A DNA stretch of 64,000 nucleotides from Allolobophora icterica (taxonomy: Eukaryota > Annelida > Clitellata > Crassiclitellata > Lumbricidae): positions 19,732,815 through 19,796,814 of the forward strand of contig OY744615.1 in NCBI GenBank assembly GCA_963556255.1, given 5' to 3'. Positions 46,650 through 56,525 of the stretch are shown here, one piece after another (the stretch's first letter is position 1; each line of letters starts with the position of its first letter). The notes under the pieces were generated by a model. That model was not told where the DNA came from and searched no databases. It saw nothing but the letters and a program-made list of their open reading frames with translations. The translations under genes were made by a program, and so were the position numbers.

Positions 46650-48029
46650 GACATAATCCGGATCTGAGGAGATGGAAGCACAATGTGCGCTAGGGTCTTC
46701 GGCTGAAATCTGTGCAGTCGTATTCAAGTCATTTTTGGTCAGTTGGTTAACCCAGCGCCATAGAGTAACGGTAGCTGTGTTACCACGCGAGTTAATATCC
46801 CGAAGTGCAGCTCGATTGGCTCGAGCTATACCCTTTTCGGGTGCGTTTAGAGCACTTGGTGGTGTTGAGTTCAATGCGTTTCACGTAAATAAACCTTCTC
46901 CATGTGACATGTTGTTCGGCTCTCCTGCCCCTGAAGCGGAGACTAGTCCTACGTATTATAGCAGCAATATTGATGTCGGTTGCTGCCTCATAAAACAATG
47001 AACCCGACCTCGCTCTGATCGCGCAATGACGTATCGCATACATTTTGTTCCTGTCATAGTCACAGAGTTCAAATAAAACGTCCATGTGCACATGTATATC
47101 ATCGATAAACACCAAGATCTATTACACTAATTGTTTATAGACGCGTCACGGTTCGGTGAAGGTTTTGGTCCGAGTTGAACGACCTGTGACAGGTCGTTCA
47201 ACCAGCATAGGCGTAGATCTGGGCGGGGGAGCCGGGCACGTGCCCCCCACCCCCGATAATTGAGATGGACTGTACACCCAATGCAACAGGTGTAGAATGA
47301 ATAACCAAATGCAATATTTTGGACAAGTTTACGCCAGTGTCAACGAGGACCAAAAACCTTCAAAATTAGTCATGATCCAAGAGGCACGAAAAGCAGTACT
47401 TAGCCGCTAGACCCGAACAGCGATTTTGTCCATAGAAACGAAAAATGGCTGAAGGCTCAGTCTCTCTAACAACTTGAAAACCCTCGCTAAAGAACTCGGT
47501 CAAACAACAGAGCTGGCATCCAGAAGTGGCGTACCCAAAATAAAACCTGCGTAGAGCCCCAGATATCCTTGGCACGGGCCTCCTAAAAATGTTTGTAATA
47601 AAAAATAATAATAATTACAAACATTGCTGCATATGGTTGCTTATGCAATTTATGTGTTACATCTCCACCTGGTCCACTATAGTTGGTTTATCATGGCCAC
47701 TATGTCTGTCACTGGATATGCAGCCTTCATAGCACTGAGAATAGTAGTGGGAAAATTGTGTTTTGGAATCCATTCATCAGAAGTTGGTACTGGTAGGCCT
47801 GCAGCTTTAAAGGAAAAGTGCCGACTTGTATGGCTGTAATTTTCATGTCTGTACATTGTAGCTAAGTTACAATCCAAGCTTCTGCCATTAAGTACGGTAG
47901 TTAAGTTGATCAGGACTTGTGATAAATGTAAAATGCCACTACCTTGCCTTACAGGAAAGTTCTTTTATTTATACTGACTATATAGTTGAATAACCGTTGC
48001 ACTATTTGAGTTGTGTGTTCTTGCTACAG
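46650..48029. other. Upstream region of SC5D, no gene recognised
   Basis: Contains a perfect 29-bp hairpin (47174-47202) and sequence of ordinary composition. A 5' untranslated exon of SC5D may lie here but I cannot place it. Confidence 0.4.
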
Positions 48030-48054
48030 GTCAATCAGTAAGGACAGTAAAGAA

Positions 48055-48264
48055 ATGGATGCGTTGCTGAACTTGAGTGATGAATACTTCTTCACACCAT
48101 ACGTTTATCCAAAGGTGTGGCCAGAAGATAACGTCTGGCGCCAGTTGCTGAGCTTGAACATCCTTGTGGACACGAGTGCTTCACTCTTGTATCTGATACC
48201 CGCAACATTCAGCTACATTTTTATCTATGACAAACGCCTTTTGGAGCATCCACTGATACTGAAG
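48055..48264 (+). CDS. SC5D: Sterol C5-desaturase (lathosterol oxidase), first coding exon
   Basis: SC5D is an ER membrane fatty-acid-hydroxylase-superfamily enzyme that introduces the C5-C6 double bond in late sterol synthesis. This exon starts at ATG 48055 after an AG acceptor near 48029 and encodes 70 residues: MDALLNLSDEYFFTPYVYP, WPEDNVWRQ, one hydrophobic membrane segment, then the stretch ending HPLILK at a GTTGGC donor (48265). The YFFTPYVYP...WPED signature and the exon end after the lysine match the vertebrate enzyme's N-terminus. The histidine boxes that bind di-iron are not here and must lie on exons to the right of 64000. The Polinton-like element starting at 48511 lies in the following intron. 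Confidence 0.85.
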
Positions 48265-48439
48265 GTTGGCATGCAGTAGGCCCATGTTGACTCACTCTTT
48301 CTGGCCCCAAAGTAATGAAAATTGGTCAAAAATTACTAGGATGGATAGTTTATGGGTGGGCATGTGGTATGTCATGATTTAAGAAGACTTATTGAATAGA
48401 ATACGATAAAATTGGTATATGATTATGTTATTGTGCGAT

Positions 48440-48510
48440 TATTACTAACGCCACTACCTAATGACCAAGCATCAATTGATGGTGCTGAGCAATTGTCAGT
48501 GAAGGACTTG
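48440..48510 (+). repeat. Dispersed repeat, copy B, interrupted at 48510
   Basis: Matches copy A (910-985) up to gaggacttg-type sequence (gaaggacttg, 48501-48510), then diverges abruptly where the virus-like element begins. Confidence 0.65.
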
Positions 48511-48685
48511 AGTAGTAGTAAATCCGATAGTCTGGAACAACCACGCAATAACCACGTCACGTGACGACCAGCGTATGACGTCATCGAAACTACTGGAAAT
48601 TCCCGCAGTTTCGATGACGCGCCTATGAGTCATGGGACGATTACGCTGGCTGGGAATTTCCTATAGTATCTAGTAATCTAGTTTT

Positions 48686-51600
48686 ATGAAAGGGCTTAAA
48701 GGCATGAATGTCCATAATAAAATGGATACACATGCTGATTTCATGAAATCACTTAAAGGAATAAATGTCCTTAATAAAATGGACTACTCGTCAAAGACCG
48801 TCAAAGAACTACAAAATATCGCTCGAGAGAGAGGTGTGGTTGGTTATTCAAGACTGCGAAAAGCGGAACTCATAGCGTTAATGTCGCCGAGGTCTGCGAG
48901 CAACCTGCTAGACGCTCCGGTTCCAGACATTAAGGTTCCAACGCTTACTCCGGGTAAGTATACGCCCCCGTCTAATACTTGGAAATCTCGTTTCAGCCAA
49001 AACGTTTTGACTGAAATAGGGAATAAGGTAAGGTCGAAGATTAATTCTTTTGCGGATTGGATGATTAATTTTGTAACTCCCCAAGAACAGAAACCCGTGA
49101 ATGAAAGATTGGAATCGTTGAAGTCGAGGGTTTCGAGTATTTTCAGTAAACTTAATAAAAACAAGTTCGAAATCCGAGAGACTGCGAAGGCTATTAAGGG
49201 TTTTACTAAGCGATACACGATCGATTCCACCAGTTCCATCGATGTCACATCTTTTCTCAACGCTGTAAGGCCTCAAGTAGTCAGTCTGTTAGCGAAAAAT
49301 CGTGGGGTAAAAGTTCAATTCAATCTTAATTGCGTAATGAAGAAAGTAGATATTAAATCCGGGGAAGAAGTTGAAGCCGAACCTAATTTTAAATCAAAGA
49401 CTGATATCATTTTAGACGCAACCGACGTGTGTGAAATATATAGCAACGCAGTGGATAAAATTAAGGAGAGCATGGCAAGTTTTCAGATGAGAGGTAGTAA
49501 TTGGCGGTTTAAAACCGTTATGAAGTTGGATATCGATACAGTGGTATATAAGCCATTGAAAGGTAGTTCCTATATTCCTCTTCCCGAGTATTTATCCAAT
49601 AAAAAGGCTGTTGTTAACCTGAAAAACAACGACGATGAATGTTTCAAGTGGTGCGTTACTAGAGCGTCGAATCCAACGGAAGACAATCCGCAAAGAATCA
49701 CTAGAGATCTTAAAGAACAATCTAAGAAACTCGATTGGAATGGTATTGAATTCCCAGTCGCTGCCGACGCCAACGTAATAAATAAGTTTGAGCGCCGCAA
49801 TAACGTTAGCGTTAACATATTCGGCTATGAAAAGGATGTATATCCATTATATATATCGAAGCACGAAAGCGATGTATGTGTAGATCTACTGCTTATTTCC
49901 AACGGAGAAAAGAAGCATTATTGTTGGATCAAGAACTTTAATAGATTGATGGTGGTACGAACTGAAAAATCTATACATTCGATGCACTATTGTAAAAGAT
50001 GTTTAATCGGTTACGAATCGATAGACTCGCTGAATAAGCATACCGAGTACTGCTCGCGGCAAGACGCCCAACGAATAGTTCTTCCCGAACCAGGAACCGT
50101 GCTAAGTTTTAAGCATTATTTTAAATCGATGAGACTGCCGTTTATAGTTTACGCCGATTTTGAGTCTTTTATCAAACCGATCGATACATGCCAGCCCGAT
50201 CCCAACACGTCTTACACTAATAAATACCAGAAACATACGCCTAGCTCGTTTTGTTATCATATAAAATGCTTCGACGACGGCGTTTATTCCCAAGAGCCAG
50301 TGAGGTTTACGGCTGAAAACGAATACGACGATGTCGCCCAGATATTCATAGATTCTCTTGTAGAAAATATAAAAGAAATATATAACCAGTTTAAATTCCC
50401 CAAGAATATGATATTCGGTATAACTGAGAAGAAATGTTTCGATGAAGCTACTAACTGTCATATCTGCGGGGGAGAGTTAGGTAAAGATCGAGTTAGAGAT
50501 CACTGTCATTTAAGTGGTAAATTCAGAGGCGCCGCCCATAACATTTGTAATATGAACTACAAAGTCCCCAAGTTTTTCCCTGTAGTATTCCATAATCTAT
50601 CCGGATACGACAGCCATCTATTCGTGAAGAAATTGCGAGGCGAGAATGGTGAGAAAATTAACTGTATTCCAAATAACGAAGAAAAGTATATATCGTTTAG
50701 CCGAGAGGTCGTAGTCGGTAACTTTGTAAATAAAGAGGGAAAAGAGATAACGGTCAAGCGCGAATTACGCTTTATCGACAGTTTTAGATTCATGCCTTCG
50801 AGTCTCGACGCGTTATCGAAGAACCTTCGCAAAGAACAGTGTAAGAATTTAGGCGATTTCTTCGAAGGCGAGAAGTTAGATCTTTTGCTCAGAAAAGGTG
50901 TTTACGCGTACGATTACGTTGACGGCATTGAACGATTAAACGAGACCGAATTGCCTCCGAAGCATAAATTCTATTCTAAACTGAACGATTCAGACATCAG
51001 CGATGAAGATTACGAGCACGCCAAAAATGTATGGAAAGTATTTCGTTGTAAAACGTTAAGAGAATATCACGACTTGTATAATCTTTCGGATGTTTTATTA
51101 TTAGCCGATGTATTCGAAAACTTTAGAGACGTGTGCATCGAAAATTATAGGCTCGATCCCGCGTGGTATTACACTTCACCCGGACTAGCTTGGGACGCAG
51201 CGTTAAAGTTGACCGGCGTAGAGTTGGAGTTGTTGAGCGACTACGATATGCTGTTAATGATCAAGCAAGGAATAAGAGGGGGAGTCAGCACGATTTCGAA
51301 ACGATACGCGAAAGCGAACAACGAGTACATGGGAGAAGATTTCGATCGTAGCCAGCCTTCGGTATTCATTCCTTACTTAGACGCGAATAGCTTGTACGGA
51401 TGGGCGATGAGCAAACCTCTACCAACTCATGGGTTTAAATGGATGAGCGATAACGAGCTGAACGATTGGAGAAGCATTACCGAACGAGATGGGGTGGGGT
51501 GCGTGTTAGAAGTCGATCTTGAGTATCCTAAGGAACTACACCAGCTGCATAACGATTACCCTCTAGCTCCTGAGAGTATAAAACCTGCAGGATCGGATGT

Positions 51601-52588
51601 AACGAAACTAATTCCGAGTTTAAACGATAAAAAGAAGTACGTTGTTCATTACGGTAATTTAAAGTTGCACGAAAGTCTCGGTTTGAAAATCGTTAAAATA
51701 CATCGCGGGTTAATATTCGAAGAAAGCGCTTGGCTGAAAAAGTATATCAACCTGAACACAGAATTGAGAACGAGAGCTACTAACGATTTCGAGAAGGACT
51801 TTTTCAAACTTATGAATAATAGCGTCTTCGGTAAGACTATGGAATGTATCGAGAATCGAGTTGATGTACGATTGGTGTGCGATGAGAAGGAAGCTATTAA
51901 GCTCGCATCGAAACCTAATTAGGACGGTCGAACCATTTTCGATGAAAATCTAATCGCCGTTCACATGAAAAAGACCAAGTTGTTCTATAACAAGCCTATA
52001 TATCTAGGTATGTGTATTTTAGACTCAAGCAAGACTTTAATTTACGATTTCCATTATAATTACATCAAGACCAAGTACGGAGATAGGGCTAAGCTATTAT
52101 TCACCGATACGGATTCTCTAGCTTATGAAATTAAGACCGAAGACTTCTACGCCGATATAGCTCCTGACATTAGAAGCAGGTTCGACACGAGCGAGTACGC
52201 GAAAGATCATCCATCTGGTATAGAAACGGGTGTAAATAAGAAAGTTATCGGTATGTTCAAAGACGAGGCAGCGGGAAAACAGATCGAAGAATTCGTAGGT
52301 TTGAGGTCGAAGTTGTACTCGTACAGGCTTTCTGGTGAAGATCATAAGAAATGTAAGGGTGTGAGGAAAAACGTGGTTAGTAAAACGATAACTCACGAAG
52401 ATTATAAAGACTGTGTGTTTACGAAAAGAGAACAGTCAAGGAAAATGAACGTTATACGATCGTATCATCACGACATTTACACCGAAGAAGTAAATAAGGT
52501 CGCTCTTTCAGCCGACGACGACAAACGAGTGATATTGGAAGATGGTATACATACATTAGCTTACGGACACTACGCGCTTCGTCAATAA
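48686..52588 (+). pseudogene. Protein-primed family B DNA polymerase, one in-frame stop
   Basis: It would replicate the element DNA using a protein primer. The N-terminus has a SAP/Rho-N-like segment (KTVKELQNIARERG, about residues 37-66), then an uncharacterised region. The exonuclease follows: FIVYADFESF (Exo I, about 485), a DHCHLSGKFRGAAHNICN zinc-like block (about 605), NLSGYDSH (Exo II, about 635) and YNLSDVLLLAD (Exo III, about 800). The polymerase has motif A DANSLYG (about 898) and motif B NNSVFGKT (about 1040); DTDS of motif C lies past the stop, near 52105. A TAG at 51920-51922 stops the frame, and homology resumes directly after it in the same frame and runs to 52588. Start: ATG at 48686 begins a nearly exact 57-bp duplication of the second start (48743); 48779 (MDYSSKTVKEL) is a third possible start just before the SAP-like segment. 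Confidence 0.93.
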
Positions 52589-52609
52589 GAGTATTAGTCG
52601 AATATTAAA

Positions 52610-53044
52610 ATGAGTTATGCAACTGTGAAAAACATAGATGTTGAAGGCGTAGTTCTTCCAAATCAACCGTTAACGAATTTTGAATTATTGGATGCTGCTA
52701 AGAAGCTGAATATCAAGAATTTTAGAGGCGTGTTCTTACGAGACGAGCTGCCGAAGAAACCTAGACGGAATGAGTGCGGGATATTAAACCTAGACGATTC
52801 TAATGGGGTAGGCTCTCACTGGGTCGGTTTTTTAAAGAACGGTAACGATAAGTTATATTTCGATAGTTATGGACTACCTCCTCCTACGGAATTAGTAAAG
52901 TATTTACACGGTCCAGTGTTTTACAACAGCGAGCGAATACAGCCGGATAACGAAGTGTTTTGCGGTCATTTGTGTTTGTATGTACTGAAGAAAACGTGCA
53001 ACAATGGTTGTAAATTTCAAGAAGTTATAAACGAATTATATTAA
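52610..53044 (+). CDS. Adenain-type cysteine protease
   Basis: 144 residues. Adenain-like proteases mature the capsid proteins of adenoviruses and Polinton-type elements. The probable catalytic triad is His70 (GSHWVGF), Asp85 (YFDSYG) and Cys118 (VFCGHLC), in the same order and similar spacing as in adenain. Length is slightly below the adenovirus enzyme (about 200). It follows the polymerase by 21 bp and precedes the fibre-like gene by 23 bp, so the three plus-strand genes look like one block. Frame intact. Confidence 0.92.
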   Translation: MSYATVKNIDVEGVVLPNQPLTNFELLDAAKKLNIKNFRGVFLRDELPKKPRRNECGILNLDDSNGVGSHWVGFLKNGNDKLYFDSYGLPPPTELVKYLHGPVFYNSERIQPDNEVFCGHLCLYVLKKTCNNGCKFQEVINELY

Positions 53045-53067
53045 ATAATATCGTCTATTAAAAAACA

Positions 53068-54105
53068 ATGCCAGTAGATAAATTCGGACATACAGATTCA
53101 GGATCTACGCAAAGAATAATTGCTGGTGGTGTTACGCTTAGTCAAGTAAATGCTAGTTTCCTTCGAATGGATGGAGCAAACCCGGCGACTGGAAATCTAA
53201 ATATGAGTGGTCATAGCATTAAAGGTCTACCTACGACGAACGTTTCGGAAGCAGGAATGGATGAGGCTCTAAGTCGGGGACAAGCCATAGATTTGTTAAC
53301 GAATCGCGCCGATGTACCGTCCAACGATAATCTAAAAGTGTCTAAAACCGGTGATACCATGACTGGCGACTTACTCTTAAGCATCGGTAGGGAGCTTACG
53401 CGGAGGATGGGATGTAAGGATTTGGCTGGAAATAAAGCTTTTATTATATTTTTAGGAAATACGACGAATAAAATAGAAGGTCGATTAAACCAACCGATTA
53501 TATTACAATCGACTGATGGATTTAGTTTTAGAATAAATAATGAAACCGTCTTAGAGATGGTTAAGTCAATGGATGGTACTCCTCCGTCTAAAATAAATGT
53601 GTATAAACCCATCTTTATGCATGGCGCCCACATTACGGGCCTACGCGATCCTAGCGGCGATGGCGATGCAGCGACTAAAAAATATGTTGATACGACTGCA
53701 GTCGGACCCGCGTTTAGCGTTTACACTATATCTCAACAAGCCATAAACGCTACAACTCACACAAGAGTTTCTTTCGATAGAGTAAGATTCAATACCGCTA
53801 GTAGTGATAACAGTACAGGACCGACTCGTTTCACTCCCGGTAAAGCCGGATACTATATCGTTTTGGCGTACATAGAATTTCGTGATGTGAGTAATACATC
53901 ACATGGTAACGTCTTCCTGTATAAAAATGGGACGGTGTACATGCAAATTGCGGGTGGTGGGGGTACGGGAGGTTCGTATAATAACGCAACCGGTAGTAGC
54001 ATAGTTTCCTTAACCGATACCGAATACCTCGAGATATTAGTTTATTCGTCCATCGCTACAAACATATTAGGTAGAGACTTTTCAGCGGCATTCTTACGAC
54101 CTTAA
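53068..54105 (+). CDS. Fibre-like protein with C1q-like C-terminal domain
   Basis: 345 residues. The N-terminal half has tail-fibre-like modules (MDGANPATGNLNMSG about 31-45; SKTGDTMTGDLLL about 88-100; a third GDGDAATKKYVD at about 197), which in phages build trimeric shafts. The C-terminal 130 residues (about 213-345) look like a C1q/TNF-type jelly roll (RFTPGKAGYYIVLAYIEF, GNVFLYKNG, ending FSAAFLRP). A trimeric surface spike is the natural reading, but that is inference. Intact frame. Confidence 0.75.
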   Translation: MPVDKFGHTDSGSTQRIIAGGVTLSQVNASFLRMDGANPATGNLNMSGHSIKGLPTTNVSEAGMDEALSRGQAIDLLTNRADVPSNDNLKVSKTGDTMTGDLLLSIGRELTRRMGCKDLAGNKAFIIFLGNTTNKIEGRLNQPIILQSTDGFSFRINNETVLEMVKSMDGTPPSKINVYKPIFMHGAHITGLRDPSGDGDAATKKYVDTTAVGPAFSVYTISQQAINATTHTRVSFDRVRFNTASSDNSTGPTRFTPGKAGYYIVLAYIEFRDVSNTSHGNVFLYKNGTVYMQIAGGGGTGGSYNNATGSSIVSLTDTEYLEILVYSSIATNILGRDFSAAFLRP

Positions 54106-54176
54106 ACTAAGTCCGTAACTGTAGAAACCTATCGCGTGTATACAAACGATAGGTTTCTAAAAATGTAGAAATCTTA

Positions 54177-54707
54177 TCATTGAGAAGACTCTTCGCTTGG
54201 GTGTGCAACTGCATCGATTGTTTCATCGTATGCTCTCGAAGTCTCTTTATCGATCTCGCAGATTCCATCGTACACCGTAATTTCGTATCTGTTTCTCCAT
54301 ACTTTTCCGTTATAATACGATATTAGTCGGGCGTTTTCTCTGTGAGCTTTAGCCGCTTTGTGCATCGACGAATACTCGATGGTCTCGCCCGTTTCCAAGT
54401 CAAAAATAACGACTCGTTTCGGGTTGTTTCTGATACCATTCAATCTATCGTATCTACCATCGTCATTATATTCTTTTCGACGATCTTTCCAATATTCTTT
54501 CAGATATTCTTTTCTCGTTAATTTCGGTTTACCTACCAGGGAGTTGTCTTCGGGAATCAATCCTTTCTCGATCAGCAGCTCTACCAATTCCGGTTTGTTG
54601 AGATGAGCGACACCTTTAATCTTATTCTCTTTCGCTAACTTGTGTAATTCTGGCAGCTTCATTTTATATACTACAAGATTGTCTTTAAACAAGAAACTTA
54701 TTTTCAT
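54177..54707 (-). CDS. SAP-like plus NUMOD-like DNA-binding protein
   Basis: 160-176 residues. Starts are possible at 54707 or at the second methionine (54662, MKLPELHKLAKENK); the latter places the SAP/Rho-N-like helix pair (HLNKPELVELLIEKG) right at the N-terminus. The C-terminal half (VVIFDLETGETIEYSSMHKA ... YYNGKVWRNRYEI) resembles NUMOD-type modules that help homing endonucleases bind DNA. No nuclease catalytic motif is visible. It follows the capsid-like gene on the same strand by 8 bp from the upstream start. A role in genome binding or packaging would be a guess. Confidence 0.6.
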   Translation of the reverse strand: MKISFLFKDNLVVYKMKLPELHKLAKENKIKGVAHLNKPELVELLIEKGLIPEDNSLVGKPKLTRKEYLKEYWKDRRKEYNDDGRYDRLNGIRNNPKRVVIFDLETGETIEYSSMHKAAKAHRENARLISYYNGKVWRNRYEITVYDGICEIDKETSRAYDETIDAVAHPSEESSQ

Positions 54708-54715
54708 ACAGACGA

Positions 54716-56005
54716 TTAGTACACCACGCTCATTTTCTGTCCATCTGACTGGAAGTTTAGCAACTTATCCGAAATTATAACCGCGTAACCTTGGGTATCA
54801 GCTGGAACCTGAGCGTTGAAAGTAGCTTTGATTTGGATATCGACGACCGACGATTTCGGTCTTTCCGACTGTTTACTAACATCGAAAACTATGAGCGGAT
54901 ATAGATCTTTGTAATCGGCTGGAGTGATGTTGCTTTGCGTAATCAACGGATCCATTCCGTAGAACTTTTCGCTGAACGACGCCGCGTCTCTATAAGCTCT
55001 CGAAAATTTCTGGTTGGGAAACGATAGGTCGTAGTCGACCGCTGGATATCTCTCTTGATTCATCATCACGTACATGTTTTTGAGGTTGCAATGATCGAAA
55101 ATCGAGGGGTTATGTTCTTGGTTGCCGTCGCTTCGAGCGGTTTGAAATCCTACGACTATCCACCTAGGTTTTTCCGGAGCCGTCTTGACGCTAAGACGCC
55201 AGCTAAAAGTAGTCGATTGAGGAACCCCTATTGTATCGCATTGACGCGCTCGATATGCAACGGGTACCGATGCTTTCGATTCGATAGTTTTGTACAATTG
55301 CATCTTCTCCATATCCGCGGGAATAACGTGCGGCATAAACCACGAGATTTTCTCAACGTCGACTTTCCCAGCATCCGCGGCAGCGAGTCTAAAAATAGCG
55401 TCGTTGTCCGATTTGCGAACCATCGTTAGCGTGTGCTTAAAACCGTACACTATTTTATCGTAATCCTCGCAGAATCCGAAAATATGTTTAAGGGGCACGA
55501 CGAAACTAAACGTTCCCTTAGCCGTTGGTTTTTGAATAAGATACCCTTGACGAGTCGCGAAACCCACATTATCCGCTATAACCGCGGTTGCTGCGGTATC
55601 TTTGCACCATAATTGATTAAGACCTTGCGCTTTGGCGAAGTCGTCCGGATATTTAAGCAAACCCAGCATCGTCGCTGCTTGGCCTGGGTGAAATACCGTT
55701 TCGATATCTTGATTCGATAGGGAATACGCGATTTGGCTGAAAAGATGCAAGAGTCCATTATTCGCGAGGGCTACAGCGTTAGCATTAGCGTACGCCGTTC
55801 CATCCGCTTTGACTAACCTACCTTCGAAAAGCAGGTAAGATTCAGCGGGATGGCAAAATAGATCTTGAGTTTCGATATTTATGCGAATCTCGCCGGGCGT
55901 GTTAAAAGTCGTTCTCGCTGCTGGTTCGTATTCATGCCATTCGTATTTTTCGATTCCTTCGTCGACCTCTGAAGGTGCTGTAATGTTTAGAATATTCGAT
56001 TGCAT
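54716..56005 (-). CDS. F54H12.2-type putative major capsid protein, copy 1 (intact)
   Basis: 429 residues, starting MQSNILNITAPSEVDEGIEK. I recognise the family of the nematode protein F54H12.2, found in animal Polinton-like elements and regarded as a candidate double-jelly-roll capsid protein. Conserved stretches include TRTTFNTPGEIRINIE-like sequence (AARTTFNTPGEIRINIETQD), HPAESYLLFEGRL, LLKYPDDF, KHIFGFCEDYDK, FDVSKQSER. No stop or frameshift. It precedes the SAP/NUMOD-like gene. An almost full-length copy is at 60869-62116. Capsid function is from family knowledge and context, not from sequence alone. Confidence 0.8.
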   Translation of the reverse strand: MQSNILNITAPSEVDEGIEKYEWHEYEPAARTTFNTPGEIRINIETQDLFCHPAESYLLFEGRLVKADGTAYANANAVALANNGLLHLFSQIAYSLSNQDIETVFHPGQAATMLGLLKYPDDFAKAQGLNQLWCKDTAATAVIADNVGFATRQGYLIQKPTAKGTFSFVVPLKHIFGFCEDYDKIVYGFKHTLTMVRKSDNDAIFRLAAADAGKVDVEKISWFMPHVIPADMEKMQLYKTIESKASVPVAYRARQCDTIGVPQSTTFSWRLSVKTAPEKPRWIVVGFQTARSDGNQEHNPSIFDHCNLKNMYVMMNQERYPAVDYDLSFPNQKFSRAYRDAASFSEKFYGMDPLITQSNITPADYKDLYPLIVFDVSKQSERPKSSVVDIQIKATFNAQVPADTQGYAVIISDKLLNFQSDGQKMSVVY

Positions 56006-56034
56006 TTTAATTACTAAAGATTATTTATTTAAAC

Positions 56035-56282
56035 TCATGCGAGTTTCAATCCAGCTCCGTTTTTGTTGTTGTTGAGACTACGCACGAGATCTCGAATGGA
56101 CACGGCTTTCGAAGAAAGTCCATCTCCGGCTAGTATCTTATTAATATCAGTAGTTCCTGCGTCGTTATCGATTAGCCGTGCTAAGAGAGCCGCATTCGAT
56201 TGCGTAAGCGTTGGTATCGCACGCGGCGCTGGCACCGACGATGCTAAGATTTTAGCGGCGGCTTTATCCATCAATCGTTTAC
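56035..56282 (-). pseudogene. Minor capsid candidate, copy 1, truncated by LTR
   Basis: This matches the last 80 or so residues of the 152-residue protein at 62146-62604 exactly. The match stops at 56282 and the LTR starts at 56283, so the N-terminal half, with the basic leader and the processing motif, is missing. The break is the insertion point. Confidence 0.88.
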
Positions 56283-56466
56283 TGTTGTGGATTCGATGTT
56301 TAATTCAACATTTAAAGTGCTCAAACTCTATTGTGTACATGGCCAGTAATGTCGGCCCATCCTAATCAAAGTCTATCACGTTATGTGCTGTGCATCGAAT
56401 GTCACGTGTCTTGTGCATGTGCATAGAATGATTATATAAAAGTAAGTATGTCAACATATACACAAC
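56283..56466 (-). repeat. 3' LTR (left)
   Basis: 184 bp starting tgttgtggattcg on the plus strand. The inverse cacaaca (to 56467) completes a TG...CA pair. A tatataaaag-type AT-rich block lies inside. Confidence 0.9.
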
Positions 56467-56525
56467 ACCCTTCCGCTTAAAATGTCAACTAGGAAAGTCT
56501 GACGATCTGTTAATTTAAGGAATGT

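Noticed and set aside
46000..47115. Protein-coding genes on either strand at 46000-47115
   Set aside because: Several medium frames overlap on both strands, but none has a recognisable motif or splice pattern.
47208..47580. Another hAT-type element starting cataggcgtagatctgg
   Set aside because: Only one plausible end was found, without an inverse partner or target duplication.
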